Source: Bacteroidetes bacterium UBA6221 (GTDB lineage Bacteria > Bacteroidota > Bacteroidia > Chitinophagales > Chitinophagaceae). From it: DNA of 64,000 nucleotides. Positions within the stretch are counted from its first letter, which is position 1. The number at the start of each line of letters is the position of its first letter. This document shows positions 7,624 to 16,634 of this stretch, one piece after another. The notes under the pieces are model-generated. The model searched no databases and was not told where the DNA came from. It worked only from the letters and a program-made list of their open reading frames with translations. The stretch is taken from NCBI GenBank assembly GCA_002421685.1, contig DISB01000015.1, forward strand, positions 62,001-126,000, written 5' to 3'. The position numbers and the translations under genes were made by a program.

Positions 7624-9207
7624 TCAGGCACCGTCATTATTCTCTGCCTGGTCGCCGGCAGGGGGTGGGGGTGTGTAGGGGTTGGTGTAGTGTGTGCCAC
7701 GGTTTTGGGGTGGTATATAATACTCACCGTCGGGATCATTAAATGCACTGTTGGGGTCGTTCATTACTTTCTCCCATTCTTTTGCGAGCATCTCTTCTAT
7801 TTCCTGACGGGTGTACTCCTTCCTGGTAGTTGGCCTAGTGAAGGCCATGGGGGTGATCTTGCCTTTCAGGGACGGGTCGGGTTGTTTGAAGAAGGGGTTG
7901 GCAAGCAGCCCGGGCGGGAAACCGGGGTCGTCGTCGTCTTTGGTTCCCACGCCGCGGCGGGGCAGGTCGTTTTGCTCGTTTTCGGGGGTGTTTATTATGA
8001 TTTTGTGGGTGGTGATGGCGGATTGGGGATTCCCGTGTTGCGTGTTCCACCCCCGTCCGCCGCGGCGGACACCCCCGCCGGCGGGGGACAGTGGGTTGTC
8101 TGTCCTGCGCGAGTGGACATCCTCCGCCCCACGTTTGTGGGGCACCTCCTGGGTTACTCGCTTTTGCTCGTGAGACCGCTTCGCTAAGTTCAAAGGAAGA
8201 ATTTTCAGCGGCGAGGAAGCCCCTCCGGCTCCCCCAGGGGGAGAGGTTGTGTTGTCTGTCTGGCTGATGTCTTCATCCTCGGGAAATAGTTCGGGGATGG
8301 ACATGGGGGCGATGTCGCGGGTGGAGGGGATGACTTCGGGGATGTCTACGGTGCCATCGGGATTGCCGGGTATGCCCTGCCCCGACTGCCTTAGCCGCTT
8401 CGCTTCTTCGCGGCGGGCCTGTTCCAGTTTTTTGTTGTAGGCATGTACACCCCGCATGGCCAGAAACTCTTCTTCGGTGGGTATGTATTCCAGCACCCTT
8501 TCCCCACGCTCTTTATATACCTGCTCCATCCAGGGGCGTTCCTTTATATTTTTTGCACGCAGGGCCGGCATATAGTCGGGGCCGTAGTGCTTGTCGAAAA
8601 ATGCTTCCTCGCCTATCTGCATCACTTCCTGCAACTGCAGGCTCATGGGTATGGCGTGGCCTTCGCGCATGGGAGGCAGGGGAAGCGAGTAAGCCCCCTC
8701 CGGCTCCCCACCCCCTTTAGTTCCCCCTGTAGGGGGAGAAACCTTGCCGCCTGTCCCGGCGGTTTTGCCCCCTACGCCCTGAGCAGTGGCGTTTTTTAAT
8801 GCGAAGAATTGTTTGACGACTTTCAGGTCCACATCTATAGCGCGGAGGATGGCGGTGGGGCTGCAGTCTTCCTCCACCACTTCTATATGGTTCTTGTATT
8901 TGAAATACCGCCGCACTTTGTGCTCGCCCGAGATGATGGCGCGCAGTTTTCTGCGAACAAGGTCGAGGGTGGCATATTCTTCTGCAATGCACCTTTCCTG
9001 CTCGGCCAGGCGGGCTGCCAGCACCTGTTGTGCGTTGGCGGTCAGCTCGCGGTCTACAAATTCGCGAATCTCCTTTCGCCGCAGCAGGCGGCGGGCATTT
9101 ACTTTCAGTGATTCTCCCGATGCTTTGGGATAAACGAAGCGGTATGCTTTTTCTTTGTCGCCCGATATGATGTAGTGGTGGGCGAATAGCCGGTGTTCTG
9201 TTCTCAT
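7624..9207 (-). CDS. Protein with terminase-small-subunit-like N-terminus and repeat-derived C-terminal half
   Basis: A 527-residue product. The first ~60 residues (LFAHHYIISGDKEKAYRF, then VNARRLLRRKEIREFVDREL) resemble the DNA-binding helix-turn-helix region of phage terminase small subunits; residues to ~150 look helical and well ordered. The rest is low-complexity, rich in Pro, Gly and charged residues. At least three stretches (SPPTGGTKGGGEPEGAYSL; TTSPPGGAGGASSPL; NPLSPAGGGVRRGGRG) are translations of the GC-rich palindromic repeats that lie between genes nearby. No phage genes are adjacent. A regulator or a domesticated or decaying phage protein are both possible. Confidence in a real coding N-terminus is fair; the function is unsure. 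Confidence 0.55.
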   Translation of the reverse strand: MRTEHRLFAHHYIISGDKEKAYRFVYPKASGESLKVNARRLLRRKEIREFVDRELTANAQQVLAARLAEQERCIAEEYATLDLVRRKLRAIISGEHKVRRYFKYKNHIEVVEEDCSPTAILRAIDVDLKVVKQFFALKNATAQGVGGKTAGTGGKVSPPTGGTKGGGEPEGAYSLPLPPMREGHAIPMSLQLQEVMQIGEEAFFDKHYGPDYMPALRAKNIKERPWMEQVYKERGERVLEYIPTEEEFLAMRGVHAYNKKLEQARREEAKRLRQSGQGIPGNPDGTVDIPEVIPSTRDIAPMSIPELFPEDEDISQTDNTTSPPGGAGGASSPLKILPLNLAKRSHEQKRVTQEVPHKRGAEDVHSRRTDNPLSPAGGGVRRGGRGWNTQHGNPQSAITTHKIIINTPENEQNDLPRRGVGTKDDDDPGFPPGLLANPFFKQPDPSLKGKITPMAFTRPTTRKEYTRQEIEEMLAKEWEKVMNDPNSAFNDPDGEYYIPPQNRGTHYTNPYTPPPPAGDQAENNDGA

Positions 9208-9577
9208 GGTTTATAAATTTGCCCCTCCGGCTCCCCTGGAGGGGAGGGAAAGAGTTTAATTAATTACATTTACAAATATAGTGAATTGATGTAAAATTGA
9301 CAAATAAATTTATTCCTGAATCAGGATTTGTAAGATTAGGGGGTGAGCAGGATGTAAAGTGTATGGCAGCCCATACACGAGATTCCCCCTTTCCCCCTCC
9401 CGCCGCTGGCGGGATAAATGACGGGAGACTAATTTCGTAAACAAGTTGTTATGATTGTGCGGTGACAACCGACCATATTGAAAAGCCTTTTCTCAAACAT
9501 GACTAAAATCATATTTTATATTCATATTTAAGCCTACTCTTACTTAGTGAATATTCGTTAGCTAAAAAATAAGCAAT
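9208..9577. other. Repeat-bearing intergenic region
   Basis: 370 bases without a credible gene. It holds a GC palindrome of the CCCCTCCGGCTCCCC family (9225-9250) and the first ~100-bp direct repeat (9383-9484), then AT-rich sequence leading to the membrane protein gene. Confidence 0.7.
9383..9484. repeat. ~105-bp direct repeat, left copy
   Basis: It begins with a pyrimidine run TTCCCCCTTTCCCCCTCCCG, contains a CCCGCC-GCT-GGCGGG palindrome, and continues through GGGAGACTAATTTCGTAAAC and GCGGTGACAAC. The same order with only scattered differences occurs at 10477-10580. The two copies flank the gene pair at 9578-10313. Confidence 0.85.
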
Positions 9578-9988
9578 ATGCGTGGCAGATACAATATAGC
9601 AACGGGCTTCCTGGCTATGGGGTTTTTCATGGCTTATGGGTTTCTCCTTATTTACCTTCGAGATTTTGCACCGGGCAAAGAAGCATGGATAAACTCTTAT
9701 AGTATTGGCAAGCATTTTGAAACAAGACTGGCACACGTACATGGTAATTTGTTTGCATTTCTAAATATCGTTATTGGTTATTTGTTACTGCATTTCAAAG
9801 ACAGGTTGAAAAACGTAAACTTCATTTCCGGGTTGGCATTGACAGGACTATTGATGCCAATTGGAATTTTAACCGAAGTGTACTTTGGATTGCCTCCAGC
9901 CCTGGTATTAATCGGCGCTATTGCCATGACAGTATCGGTAATATGGTTAGGTATAGCTTTTCTGAAAATAAAGGCAACGAATGCTTAA
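9578..9988 (+). CDS. Four-helix integral membrane protein of unknown function
   Basis: A 136-residue protein with four predicted membrane segments (about residues 8-27, 55-71, 82-103 and 106-128). The loop before helix 2 carries ETRLAHVHGNLFAFLNI, with two His and an Asn that may bind metal or haem. A distant resemblance to styrene-oxide-isomerase-like small membrane proteins is suggested by this His/Asn loop and topology, but this is weak. Its stop overlaps the start of the cupin gene downstream, so they are probably one operon. Both lie between ~105-bp direct repeats and are AT-richer than their surroundings, which may mean acquisition as a cassette. Confidence 0.75.
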   Translation: MRGRYNIATGFLAMGFFMAYGFLLIYLRDFAPGKEAWINSYSIGKHFETRLAHVHGNLFAFLNIVIGYLLLHFKDRLKNVNFISGLALTGLLMPIGILTEVYFGLPPALVLIGAIAMTVSVIWLGIAFLKIKATNA

Positions 9989-10313
9989 GAAATCCAAAAT
10001 GAAGAGCCAATCAATTAATATTCCGATGAACATAAAAGAACTACACACACAGGAAAAAGCTGTATCTGCAATAGTGCTTTTCAGAGGTGAACAACATAAT
10101 GTTACTTCCATACAAATATTACAAGGCGAAAAACTAAAAGAACACACTACGGCGACTGCTGCGCTATTAATTTGTATTGAGGGGAAGGCAGTTTTTATGA
10201 ATGAGAAGGGTGCAAAAGAAACACTTTCACCCGGCGATTATGTACACATAGAACCAATGGTAAAACATTGGGTTGAAGGAATAGAGCTTAGTCAATTAGT
10301 GCTTATTAAATAA
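9981..10313 (+). CDS. Single-domain cupin protein
   Basis: A 110-residue (or 104 from the ATG at 9999) small beta-barrel protein with cupin motifs. The first motif is degenerate (LKEHTTATAALLICIEGKAVF), and the second has SPGDYVHIEPMVKHWVEG, in which one His remains. It keeps only part of the usual His-His-Glu metal set, so metal binding is uncertain. It overlaps the preceding membrane protein gene by 8 bases, indicating co-expression. Such small cupins often sense or bind a small ligand; the ligand cannot be told from sequence. Confidence 0.75.
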   Translation: MLKKSKMKSQSINIPMNIKELHTQEKAVSAIVLFRGEQHNVTSIQILQGEKLKEHTTATAALLICIEGKAVFMNEKGAKETLSPGDYVHIEPMVKHWVEGIELSQLVLIK

Positions 10314-10417
10314 TTGATTATCTCTGTAAAGATCAATCTGTTTAACTATGTTAATGAACAGGGGGAGGAAAGCATTCTGTCTGAATAAGGACAGACATGT
10401 TAGGATGTGCAGAAAAA

Positions 10418-10477
10418 TCAATTCTTTTTATACAACTCTACCCCACTCTCACCTGTTAATTTTTTCCAGGCGCGGTT
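10418..10477 (-). pseudogene. Duplicated 3' tail of the isoaspartyl peptidase gene
   Basis: On the minus strand the frame reads NRAWKKLTGESGVELYKKN followed by a stop. This closely matches the last residues of the intact peptidase at 13302 (HRAWKKSTGERGVELYKEN). Nothing of the upstream gene remains; the copy abuts the right ~105-bp direct repeat at 10477. It is therefore a gene-tail remnant left by duplication or recombination. Confidence 0.85.
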
Positions 10478-10580
10478 TCCCCCTATCCCCCTCCCGCCGC
10501 GGCGGGATAAATTTCGGGGAGACTAATTTCGTAAACAAGTCGTTATGATGATGCGGTGACAACACCGACCACATGGAAAA
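10477..10580. repeat. ~105-bp direct repeat, right copy
   Basis: This is the second copy of the 9383-9484 repeat, in the same orientation. Here the palindrome is perfect (CCCGCCGCGGCGGG). It directly follows the peptidase-tail remnant. Confidence 0.85.
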
Positions 10581-10627
10581 ATTGTATTATTTATCCTGCG
10601 CGAAGGTGACTCCTACCCCCGCGGATA

Positions 10628-11689
10628 TTACGGTATCGTCTTCATGATAGCCAGTTTGCCGTTGGCGCCTGCGAGGAACATGCGGTTTTGGTCTATGCTG
10701 GGTTTGATGACGTGAAAACCTTTCTCGTCGGATAAAGGGCTCCAGTTGATGCCATCGTCGTAAGAAATGTCAATACCTGAGGGGCCTACGGCAAAGATTG
10801 TCCTTGTCCTGCTCTTTTTGGCGGGACGTTCATCGTCTATTTGTGTCAGGCATTCACGATAGCCGCGCGTGGTGGTTTGTGGCACCTGCCAGTCTTTCCC
10901 TTTGTTGTGCGAATAAAAGAAGTTCGCTGTACTTACCATATCATTCCGGTAGTCGCCACCGGTTATCTGCCAATGCCATACGGAGTGGCTACCAGGTATA
11001 AATGAAAAGATGCCCGTGCTTTCAGAACTTGCCAGCATGGGAGTAGATATGCTGCGCCAACGTCTGCCTCTGTTGCGGGAAAAATATAGTTTCGAGGTTT
11101 TGCCGCCAACCGCCACCACTACCGCCCCGTGCAGGAAACAACTGATAGCAGTGCCGCTGGCAGCAAAAGAGGCCTCACCCTCACCCAGCACCGGCCTGTG
11201 CCTTTTCTTACGCTCTTTCCAGGTTTTTCCTCCGTCGTTAGTATAGAGCAGCAGCATACGGCCATTGATAGGGTCACCATGCATCAATCCATCCTTCTTA
11301 TTCCAAAAGTCCACACCATCTAAAAAGGCCGCGCTATCGGCATTTTTATATACCAGCTTCCAGGTAGCACCGCCATCGGCCGTGTGCAAGATATAGGCAG
11401 GACTGCCCGCATTGGCAATGACGGCATGGTTTGAGTCGAAGGCATATAGTGTACGGAAGTCACAATCTTCGTAACCCGGCACCTGCCGGAATGTCCAGTC
11501 GTCGCCACCATTTGTGCTGTGGCCCACCCAGCCTTTGCTGCCGCTTACCCATACGGCATTTTCATCTGCTACCGAAAGGCCGCGGAAAGAAGCATCAACC
11601 TTAGTATCTATATATTGCAGTGAATACAACTGCCCCTGGGAGTCAGTTGAGATAAGCTGGATGAACAACAAGAATATTGAGCGGCGCAT
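10628..11689 (-). CDS. YCF48/BNR-like beta-propeller protein
   Basis: A 353-residue secreted protein. The start at 11689 is preferred over an in-frame ATG at 11761 because it gives an immediate signal peptide (MRRSIFLLFIQLISTDSQGQ). The body has repeated propeller blades with Asp-box-like ends: STNGGDDWTF, TADGGATWKLV, TNDGGKTWKE, SHNKGKDWQV and SYDDGINWSPL. This matches YCF48-related / sialidase-like (BNR) propellers common in Bacteroidota secreted proteins. Sialidase catalytic residues are not recognisable, so a binding or structural role is more likely than hydrolysis. Confidence 0.8.
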   Translation of the reverse strand: MRRSIFLLFIQLISTDSQGQLYSLQYIDTKVDASFRGLSVADENAVWVSGSKGWVGHSTNGGDDWTFRQVPGYEDCDFRTLYAFDSNHAVIANAGSPAYILHTADGGATWKLVYKNADSAAFLDGVDFWNKKDGLMHGDPINGRMLLLYTNDGGKTWKERKKRHRPVLGEGEASFAASGTAISCFLHGAVVVAVGGKTSKLYFSRNRGRRWRSISTPMLASSESTGIFSFIPGSHSVWHWQITGGDYRNDMVSTANFFYSHNKGKDWQVPQTTTRGYRECLTQIDDERPAKKSRTRTIFAVGPSGIDISYDDGINWSPLSDEKGFHVIKPSIDQNRMFLAGANGKLAIMKTIP

Positions 11690-11848
11690 GTGGTAAAATA
11701 CAGAATATGTGGGGTAGTTTCGTAGAGCAGTTATTGACTTAGCAAATTTGTAACCGACCATATATCCCGCAATTGCATATAACCCTATCGGGCGAAGGCG
11801 TGCCGGACGAATCGTTGCACAAAATCAAAGCTTGCATAACTTTACAGA

Positions 11849-12733
11849 ATGAACAAACTCATTGCCATCATATTCGTTACCAGTTGCTTGTCCAGCCACG
11901 TTTTTGCACAAAAGGAAATTTACTATTACGACAAGTATTGGCGGCCCAGCACAAAAAAGAGTGACTATGCATATACACGAACTGTAGAGCCTGCAGGCGA
12001 CAGAATCTATGTAATTACTGATTACTATGACGATGGAACAAGACAAATGACAGGAACTTATGTAACAAAATATCCCGGATTTCTGGGAGATGATCGCAGT
12101 TCATTGTATCGTCATGATACGTTCACCTGGTATAACCCACACGGAATTATTAACTGCAAGGGCAAGTTTATACATGGATACCGGCATGGAGAGTGGCTTT
12201 ACTACTACGACGATGGGCTGACGATTTCTGAAAGGTGTTACTTTGATAACGGCAAAAAAACCGGAACCTGGCGGGAATATAATACAGACGGGAAAGTTGT
12301 CAGATCAAAACAGTATGACAGTGTACTGCATGGCAAAGCAGAGTATTATGTTGATGGGAAACTTCATCGTACGGAAATCTATAAAAGAGGTGAACTGATT
12401 GAAACTATTCCGCCAGCGATTGAAAACACTGGGGATAGTGACAAAAAGTTTGCCAAGCCAGGCTATGATATGAACAAGTTTCTAACGAAAAAAATCAAAT
12501 ATCCAAAAGAGGCCCGGAAACTAAAAATCGGTGGGAAAGCACTGATAATATTTACTGTAAATACTGAGGGCTATATTATCGACATAGAGCCTGCAAGCCC
12601 CGGCGTGCATGAACTGCTGATGCTTGAAGCAATCAGAGTAGTAAGTATAATGCCGAAATGGCAACCCGGTACTCTAAAAGGAAAGCCGGTAAATGTTTAT
12701 TATACCTTACCGATTAATTTCAAACCTGAGTAG
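11849..12733 (+). CDS. MORN-repeat / TonB C-terminal domain protein
   Basis: A 294-residue protein with a signal peptide ending ...SSHVFA-Q. Residues ~100-185 contain YwqK/MORN-like repeats (GKFIHGYRHGEWLYYYDDG, FDNGKKTGTWREYN, YDSVLHGKAEYY). Residues ~205-294 form a TonB C-terminal-like domain (IKYPKEARKLKIGGKALIIF, then VNTEGYI and MPKWQPGTLKGKPVNVYYTLP). This two-part layout is frequent in Bacteroidota, where such proteins are annotated as energy transducer TonB. Because a signal peptide replaces the usual TonB membrane anchor, a structural envelope role is as likely as true energy transduction. Confidence 0.8.
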   Translation: MNKLIAIIFVTSCLSSHVFAQKEIYYYDKYWRPSTKKSDYAYTRTVEPAGDRIYVITDYYDDGTRQMTGTYVTKYPGFLGDDRSSLYRHDTFTWYNPHGIINCKGKFIHGYRHGEWLYYYDDGLTISERCYFDNGKKTGTWREYNTDGKVVRSKQYDSVLHGKAEYYVDGKLHRTEIYKRGELIETIPPAIENTGDSDKKFAKPGYDMNKFLTKKIKYPKEARKLKIGGKALIIFTVNTEGYIIDIEPASPGVHELLMLEAIRVVSIMPKWQPGTLKGKPVNVYYTLPINFKPE

Positions 12734-13055
12734 CTTAGCGTTAACCCTATTGTTCATGATGTCCCGCAGGCAACACCGCAGTGCTTTGGGAGATCATCAC
12801 GTCGCTACGCTCCTCTTGATGACGGCGCTGTTGGGCTAGTTGTCCGTCGTGAGATTGCCCCGGCCCTAAAGGGAGATGTTGTAAATTAATTACCCTTTTT
12901 CTAAAGCTTTCGGGGCCCCGTGACATATGCATTGGGCGAGGGAGGCTATCAGTTTGAATTCCGTCACTGTTAATCTTATTGTAAAGTGAACGCGGCAGGG
13001 AAAGTAAACAGCGGGAGAAAATTTATCTTGTCTTATATCTTCTCTACCGACTGCT
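12734..13055. other. Intergenic region with decayed sequence
   Basis: 322 bases with no credible gene. It contains a palindromic stretch around 12790-12830 (CATCACGTCGCTACGCTCCT followed by TGATGACG) resembling the inverted-repeat ends of short dispersed elements. I see no intact element. Confidence 0.5.
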
Positions 13056-13295
13056 ATGCAAAACACTACACTATACGACCTGGATATACTGCCCAAGCCA
13101 CATACCGGCAAGGCATGCCTGTGGGATAAACTGAACTACTGCCGCACGGAAGGCGGAAAAAGGGAGCTAAAAAAATTACTGCAACCGGAGGGACTGTCGT
13201 TAAAGACCGTACAGGACAGGCAGGATGCGATACGCTACACGGTTAGGAAAACACATTATGCAACGCGAGGGCATTCCTGCGCTGCTGGGTATTGA
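13056..13295 (+). pseudogene. N-terminal remnant of a MutS-family gene
   Basis: The 79-codon frame begins TLYDLDILPKP and continues with CLWDKLNYCRTEGGKRELKK, LLQPEGLSLKTVQDRQDAIR. This is the start of the MutS core (domain III) as found in the short Bacteroidota MutS-like ATPases of roughly 440 residues or more. The lever, clamp and ATPase parts are missing. The frame stops at 13295, and the convergent peptidase gene begins 6 bases later. I interpret it as a 5' gene remnant rather than a small functional protein. Confidence 0.6.
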
Positions 13296-13301
13296 GGAAG
13301 G

Positions 13302-14309
13302 TTAGTTTTCTTTGTACAACTCCACCCCACGCTCACCTGTTGATTTTTTCCAGGCACGGTGCATGCCCGTTGTATTGAACTGCAGGGAAATATTGCCGTG
13401 TTTGTCAATAGCTATTACACCGCCTGTTGCACCCATGTTTTGCAGCTTGTGGTGTATCATTTGTATGGCGGCATCGTCTACGGGCATATTCAGCAATTCT
13501 ACCCTGTCTGCAATGGCCTTGGCCATGCCCAGCCTGATGAAGTATTCGCCCCAGCCGGTACAGCTCACGGCGCAACTGTTGTTGTCGGCATAGGTGCCTG
13601 CGCCTATTAAGGGACTATCGCCTATTCTGCCGTATTTCTTATTGGTCATGCCGCCGGTGCTGGTGCCGGCGGCCAGGTTGCCCTGCTTATCGAGCGCCAC
13701 CGCGCCCACCGTGCCATATTTCTCATCGGTGTTGCCCGGCTGCTCCAGGTAGGTTTTCTTTTTGCGATTCTCTTTGTCCTGTTTATAACTCCTTCTTGTT
13801 TTTTCCGTCCAGAAATAAGACTGGTCGGCCATTTCGCAGCCGTTCATTTTTGCAAATTCCTCGGCGCCTTCGCGGGCCAGAAGTACATGGCCGCTTTTTT
13901 CCATTACCAGCCGGGCGGCGGTTACCGGGTTTTTGACATTCGTAACGCCTGCCACCGCGCCCGCTTCCAGGTTGCGACCATCCATAAGGGAGGCGTCCAG
14001 CTCAATTTTTCCGTTGGCCGCATACACAGCCCCTTTGCCAGCATTAAACATTGAGTCGTTCTCCAACATAACAATGGCTGCCTGCACAGCGTCAATAGCG
14101 GGGCCGCCTTTATCCAGAACAGCATATCCCGCGTCCAAAGCCTTTTGCAGGCCCTGTTTATACAGCGCCTCGTCGGCGGGGCTGATACTGCCTTTTTTTA
14201 TGGTGCCTGCACCGCCATGTATCACCAGCGCAAAGGGTTTCGCCTCCTGCGCCCATAAACAGGCATGCACCACCATGCAGCCTAACAATAGTATTACCCG
14301 GCTCATCAC
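13302..14309 (-). CDS. Isoaspartyl peptidase / L-asparaginase (Ntn hydrolase)
   Basis: A 335-residue type III asparaginase-family Ntn hydrolase. A signal peptide (MSRVILLLGCMVVHACLWAQ) points to the periplasm. The N-terminal half has LVIHGGAGTI and FNAGKGAVY. The precursor would cleave itself before Thr200 in KYGTVGAVALD to expose the catalytic Thr, and TSTGGMTNKKYGRIGDSPLIGAGTY forms the substrate region. It hydrolyses isoaspartyl dipeptides and/or L-asparagine. An out-of-place copy of its last ~20 codons lies at 10418-10477. Confidence 0.92.
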   Translation of the reverse strand: MMSRVILLLGCMVVHACLWAQEAKPFALVIHGGAGTIKKGSISPADEALYKQGLQKALDAGYAVLDKGGPAIDAVQAAIVMLENDSMFNAGKGAVYAANGKIELDASLMDGRNLEAGAVAGVTNVKNPVTAARLVMEKSGHVLLAREGAEEFAKMNGCEMADQSYFWTEKTRRSYKQDKENRKKKTYLEQPGNTDEKYGTVGAVALDKQGNLAAGTSTGGMTNKKYGRIGDSPLIGAGTYADNNSCAVSCTGWGEYFIRLGMAKAIADRVELLNMPVDDAAIQMIHHKLQNMGATGGVIAIDKHGNISLQFNTTGMHRAWKKSTGERGVELYKEN

Positions 14310-14414
14310 CCCTATAATAGTTAAAAACTCCGAATATATCCGCTATCTCGGCAATAAAAAATTGTCCATGAGCTTATTATTAATGAAATTTGAATTGTAT
14401 TGTATTGTAATGGA

Positions 14415-16634
14415 ATGAAGACATTGTTCAAGGTATGGGTGGGGTGCGTCATGCTCCTGTGCGTCAATCATGCACGGGCAACCCATATTTACGGCGGGCA
14501 ATTGTCTTATACCCATGTAAGCGGCAACACATACAGCATCGTACTGACGTTGTACGGGGACTGCAGTGCACCGAACTCCACTTACCTGCCGGGAAAGTCG
14601 CCACTGGTGAGGCTGTACAGGAGGCAGCAATTTGAGCAGAACCTGTTTTTACCCGAAGACTCCAGCCAGAGAAAAGAAGTATCGCCCGTATGTCCTGAAG
14701 ACGTGAATAATACCACCTGCAAAAGCCCGACCGGTACCCTGCCGGGCGCTATGCGCTACGTGTACACCCGTACTGTTACGCTGCCGCCCTCTGCCGACTG
14801 GCGCATTATATTCCAGGGCACCATCAACGTAGACGGCGGGGCAGGAAGCCAGGCGGGCCGGAGTGATAATATTACCAATGTATCGAACGTAGGTCAGCAG
14901 CTCATGTTCCTGGAAGCCCTGCTGAATAACAGCAACGGAAATAATTCTTCACCCGGGTATTCATCAGAGCCCACCCCATTTTTCTGCATCAACAAGCAGC
15001 AACAATACAACCAGGGCGCCATAGACGCCGACAACGATTCGCTGGTCTTTTCGCTCAGCCCGGCGCTTATCAATTCATCGCAGACGGTCACCTATGTACC
15101 GCCATATAATGGCGCAATGCCGCTGGCAGTAGCGGCGGGCAGCTTCAGCTTCAACACGGCATCCGGCCAGTTGAGTTTTCAACCGGACAGGCTGCAGCGC
15201 TCGCTGGTGGTGAATAAGGTGGAGGAATACCGGAACGGCATACTGGTAGGCAGCAGCATGAGGGAAATGACTTTTATAGTGCTGAACAACTGCGACAACA
15301 CTCCACCCCGCGGCATCATAGACACTGCCAACATAACAGGCGGCGCGGCAAAAGACAATACGATAAACGTATGCGCCAATACGCCCGAATTGAAATTCAC
15401 TATCCACCCGACAGACGCAGACAGCGATAACGTGGTAGTGGCGATAAATAACCTTCCGCAGGGGGCGACCGCCAGTATCAACACAAGTTCAGGGCAATCG
15501 TCCATAGATTTCTCGTGGAATACGCAAAATGTGGCCAAGGGCGGCTATCACTTTTTCGTGACCTACACCGATGACGCCTGTCCCCTGTTCAGCAGCCAGA
15601 CCATCGCTTACACCATCAACGTAGTGGACCCGATCAGCATCAGCCACGAGGTTACGCAGCCCACCAACTGCATCTTTCGTCAACACATAGCCATACACAT
15701 CAGGGAAGGCATTCCGCCCTGGAAAGTGATAATAAGAAGCGCCAGCGGTATAGTGTTGAGCGAACACTTAGACAGCACCGGCCTGGTACTGGACAGTTTT
15801 AAGGCAGGCGCCTACACGGTATATGCAGCATCTGAAGCATTGCAGTGCAAGACAGAATACAGCTTCACAGTCGAACATTCGGGCACTTATCCCCTGCCAC
15901 CAGTTGTGGAGGATATTGACCACTGCCCCGGCGACCTGGTAAAAGAAATAACAGCGAAGCCCGTACACGGAGCTACTATCAACTGGTACGAATTTGAAGG
16001 CGGGCGCATGGCCACACCACCGGCGTATAGCACTGACCATGTGCGGACCTACAACTGGCTGGTGAGCCAGCAGGTGGGTATATGCGAGTCTGTGAAAGAT
16101 ACCATGACGGTCACCATCCACGATTTCCCCGACATCAGGATATTGAACCAGCCGCAAAGGGTATGCGCCGGGGACGTGGTGTACCTGTCGGCAACAGGCG
16201 GAGTAAAATATGAATGGCTGCCGGAAGATAATGTGGCGTACCATAACGATTCGGCCTACGCCTATGTGCGCCAGCCAACCACCTATACCGTGAGGGGATA
16301 CAGCGAATACAACTGTCCCAACATTGACAGTATAAGCTATACGGATATTGAGGCATGCTGCACCTTTTCGTATCCCAACGCATTTTCGCCTAACGGCGAC
16401 GGCCTCAACGACGGCTGGCACCCCATTACTTATGGCAATGCGGATTTCTATCTTTTGTCGGTGTACAACAGGTGGGGGCAGAGAATATTTATTTCTTCAG
16501 ACCCACGGGAACGCTGGGACGGAACTTTTAATGGCAAGAAAAGTGAAATCGGCACTTATCATTACTACCTGAGGGCCAAATGCGTGACCGGCCACGAAGA
16601 AAATACCAAGGGCTCTTTTATACTGGTGAGGTAG
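14415..16634 (+). CDS. Secreted protein with T9SS type B (CHU_C) C-terminal domain
   Basis: A 739-residue protein. The ATG at 14415 gives a signal peptide (MKTLFKVWVGCVMLLCVNHARA). The N-terminal part (THIYGGQLSYTHVSGNTYSI) resembles the start of Bacteroidota gliding-associated surface proteins. The middle has Ig/cadherin-like beta domains (IHPTDADSDNVVVAI). The last ~90 residues, FSYPNAFSPNGDGLNDGW through YNRWGQRIF and WDGTFNGKKSEIGTYHYYL, are a gliding-motility-associated CHU_C domain, a type B T9SS sorting signal. It is probably exported and attached to the cell surface. No enzymatic domain is evident. Confidence 0.88.
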   Translation: MKTLFKVWVGCVMLLCVNHARATHIYGGQLSYTHVSGNTYSIVLTLYGDCSAPNSTYLPGKSPLVRLYRRQQFEQNLFLPEDSSQRKEVSPVCPEDVNNTTCKSPTGTLPGAMRYVYTRTVTLPPSADWRIIFQGTINVDGGAGSQAGRSDNITNVSNVGQQLMFLEALLNNSNGNNSSPGYSSEPTPFFCINKQQQYNQGAIDADNDSLVFSLSPALINSSQTVTYVPPYNGAMPLAVAAGSFSFNTASGQLSFQPDRLQRSLVVNKVEEYRNGILVGSSMREMTFIVLNNCDNTPPRGIIDTANITGGAAKDNTINVCANTPELKFTIHPTDADSDNVVVAINNLPQGATASINTSSGQSSIDFSWNTQNVAKGGYHFFVTYTDDACPLFSSQTIAYTINVVDPISISHEVTQPTNCIFRQHIAIHIREGIPPWKVIIRSASGIVLSEHLDSTGLVLDSFKAGAYTVYAASEALQCKTEYSFTVEHSGTYPLPPVVEDIDHCPGDLVKEITAKPVHGATINWYEFEGGRMATPPAYSTDHVRTYNWLVSQQVGICESVKDTMTVTIHDFPDIRILNQPQRVCAGDVVYLSATGGVKYEWLPEDNVAYHNDSAYAYVRQPTTYTVRGYSEYNCPNIDSISYTDIEACCTFSYPNAFSPNGDGLNDGWHPITYGNADFYLLSVYNRWGQRIFISSDPRERWDGTFNGKKSEIGTYHYYLRAKCVTGHEENTKGSFILVR

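Noticed and set aside
12770..12850. Short inverted-repeat transposable element
   Set aside because: A partial palindrome is present, but no matching ends, target duplication or second copy in the window could be found.
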